A DNA stretch of 6,072 nt, from the NCBI GenBank assembly GCA_965369945.1, contig CBDUST010000280.1:1-6072 (forward strand), given 5' to 3'. Positions 6,018 through 6,072 of the stretch are shown piece after piece. The position numbers were made by a program, and so were the translations under genes. Positions within the stretch are counted from its first letter, which is position 1, and the number at the start of each line of letters is the position of its first letter. The notes below the pieces were generated by a model. That model saw nothing but the letters and a program-made list of their open reading frames with translations. It made no database searches and was not told where the DNA came from. The DNA is from JADFNO01 sp965369945 (lineage in GTDB: Bacteria > Planctomycetota > Phycisphaerae > Phycisphaerales > SM1A02).

Positions 6018-6072
<55 letters not shown>

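Overview
The window looks like an ordinary chromosomal stretch from a moderately GC-rich bacterium. The protein styles suggest Planctomycetota: a planctomycete-like DHPS loop (LMHRL...YSDQY), a CPA2-type exchanger with a long helical insert, and almost no Shine-Dalgarno sequences. This taxonomic guess is inference from memory of such proteins and was not tested by a search. I see no mobile element, CRISPR array or multi-gene defence or biosynthetic cluster.

Layout. Positions 870 to 1 (minus strand) hold the N-terminal 290 residues of a multi-pass membrane protein resembling monovalent cation:proton antiporters; the gene runs off the left edge without a stop. An 86-bp divergent gap separates it from folP (957-1841, dihydropteroate synthase, plus strand). 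A short gap with a recognisable promoter and ribosome binding site leads to trxA (1934-2266, thioredoxin with an unusual WCQPC active site). Next come an exported S9 family serine peptidase (2400-4628) with an intact Ser-Asp-His triad, an intergenic nested palindrome (4638-4698), and ada (4785-5900, methyl-phosphotriester/O6-methylguanine repair protein fused to an AraC-type regulator). The window ends inside a tRNA-Ala(GGC) gene starting at 6018, preceded by a good sigma-70-like promoter.

Function. The genes are housekeeping or stress functions (folate synthesis, thiol redox, peptide degradation, alkylation repair, ion transport) and do not form one pathway. Most appear to be transcribed separately.

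The most noteworthy signal is shared by four of the five protein genes. The antiporter-like gene, folP, the S9 peptidase and ada each have a TANNNT -10-like hexamer ending only 6-8 nt before the start codon and no Shine-Dalgarno sequence. This is the layout expected of leaderless mRNAs. Only trxA has a conventional 5' leader. The second point is that the antiporter-like protein has no acidic residue in the region where CPA2 exchangers carry their transport aspartate, and it has a charged helical insert of about 68 residues after its second hydrophobic segment.
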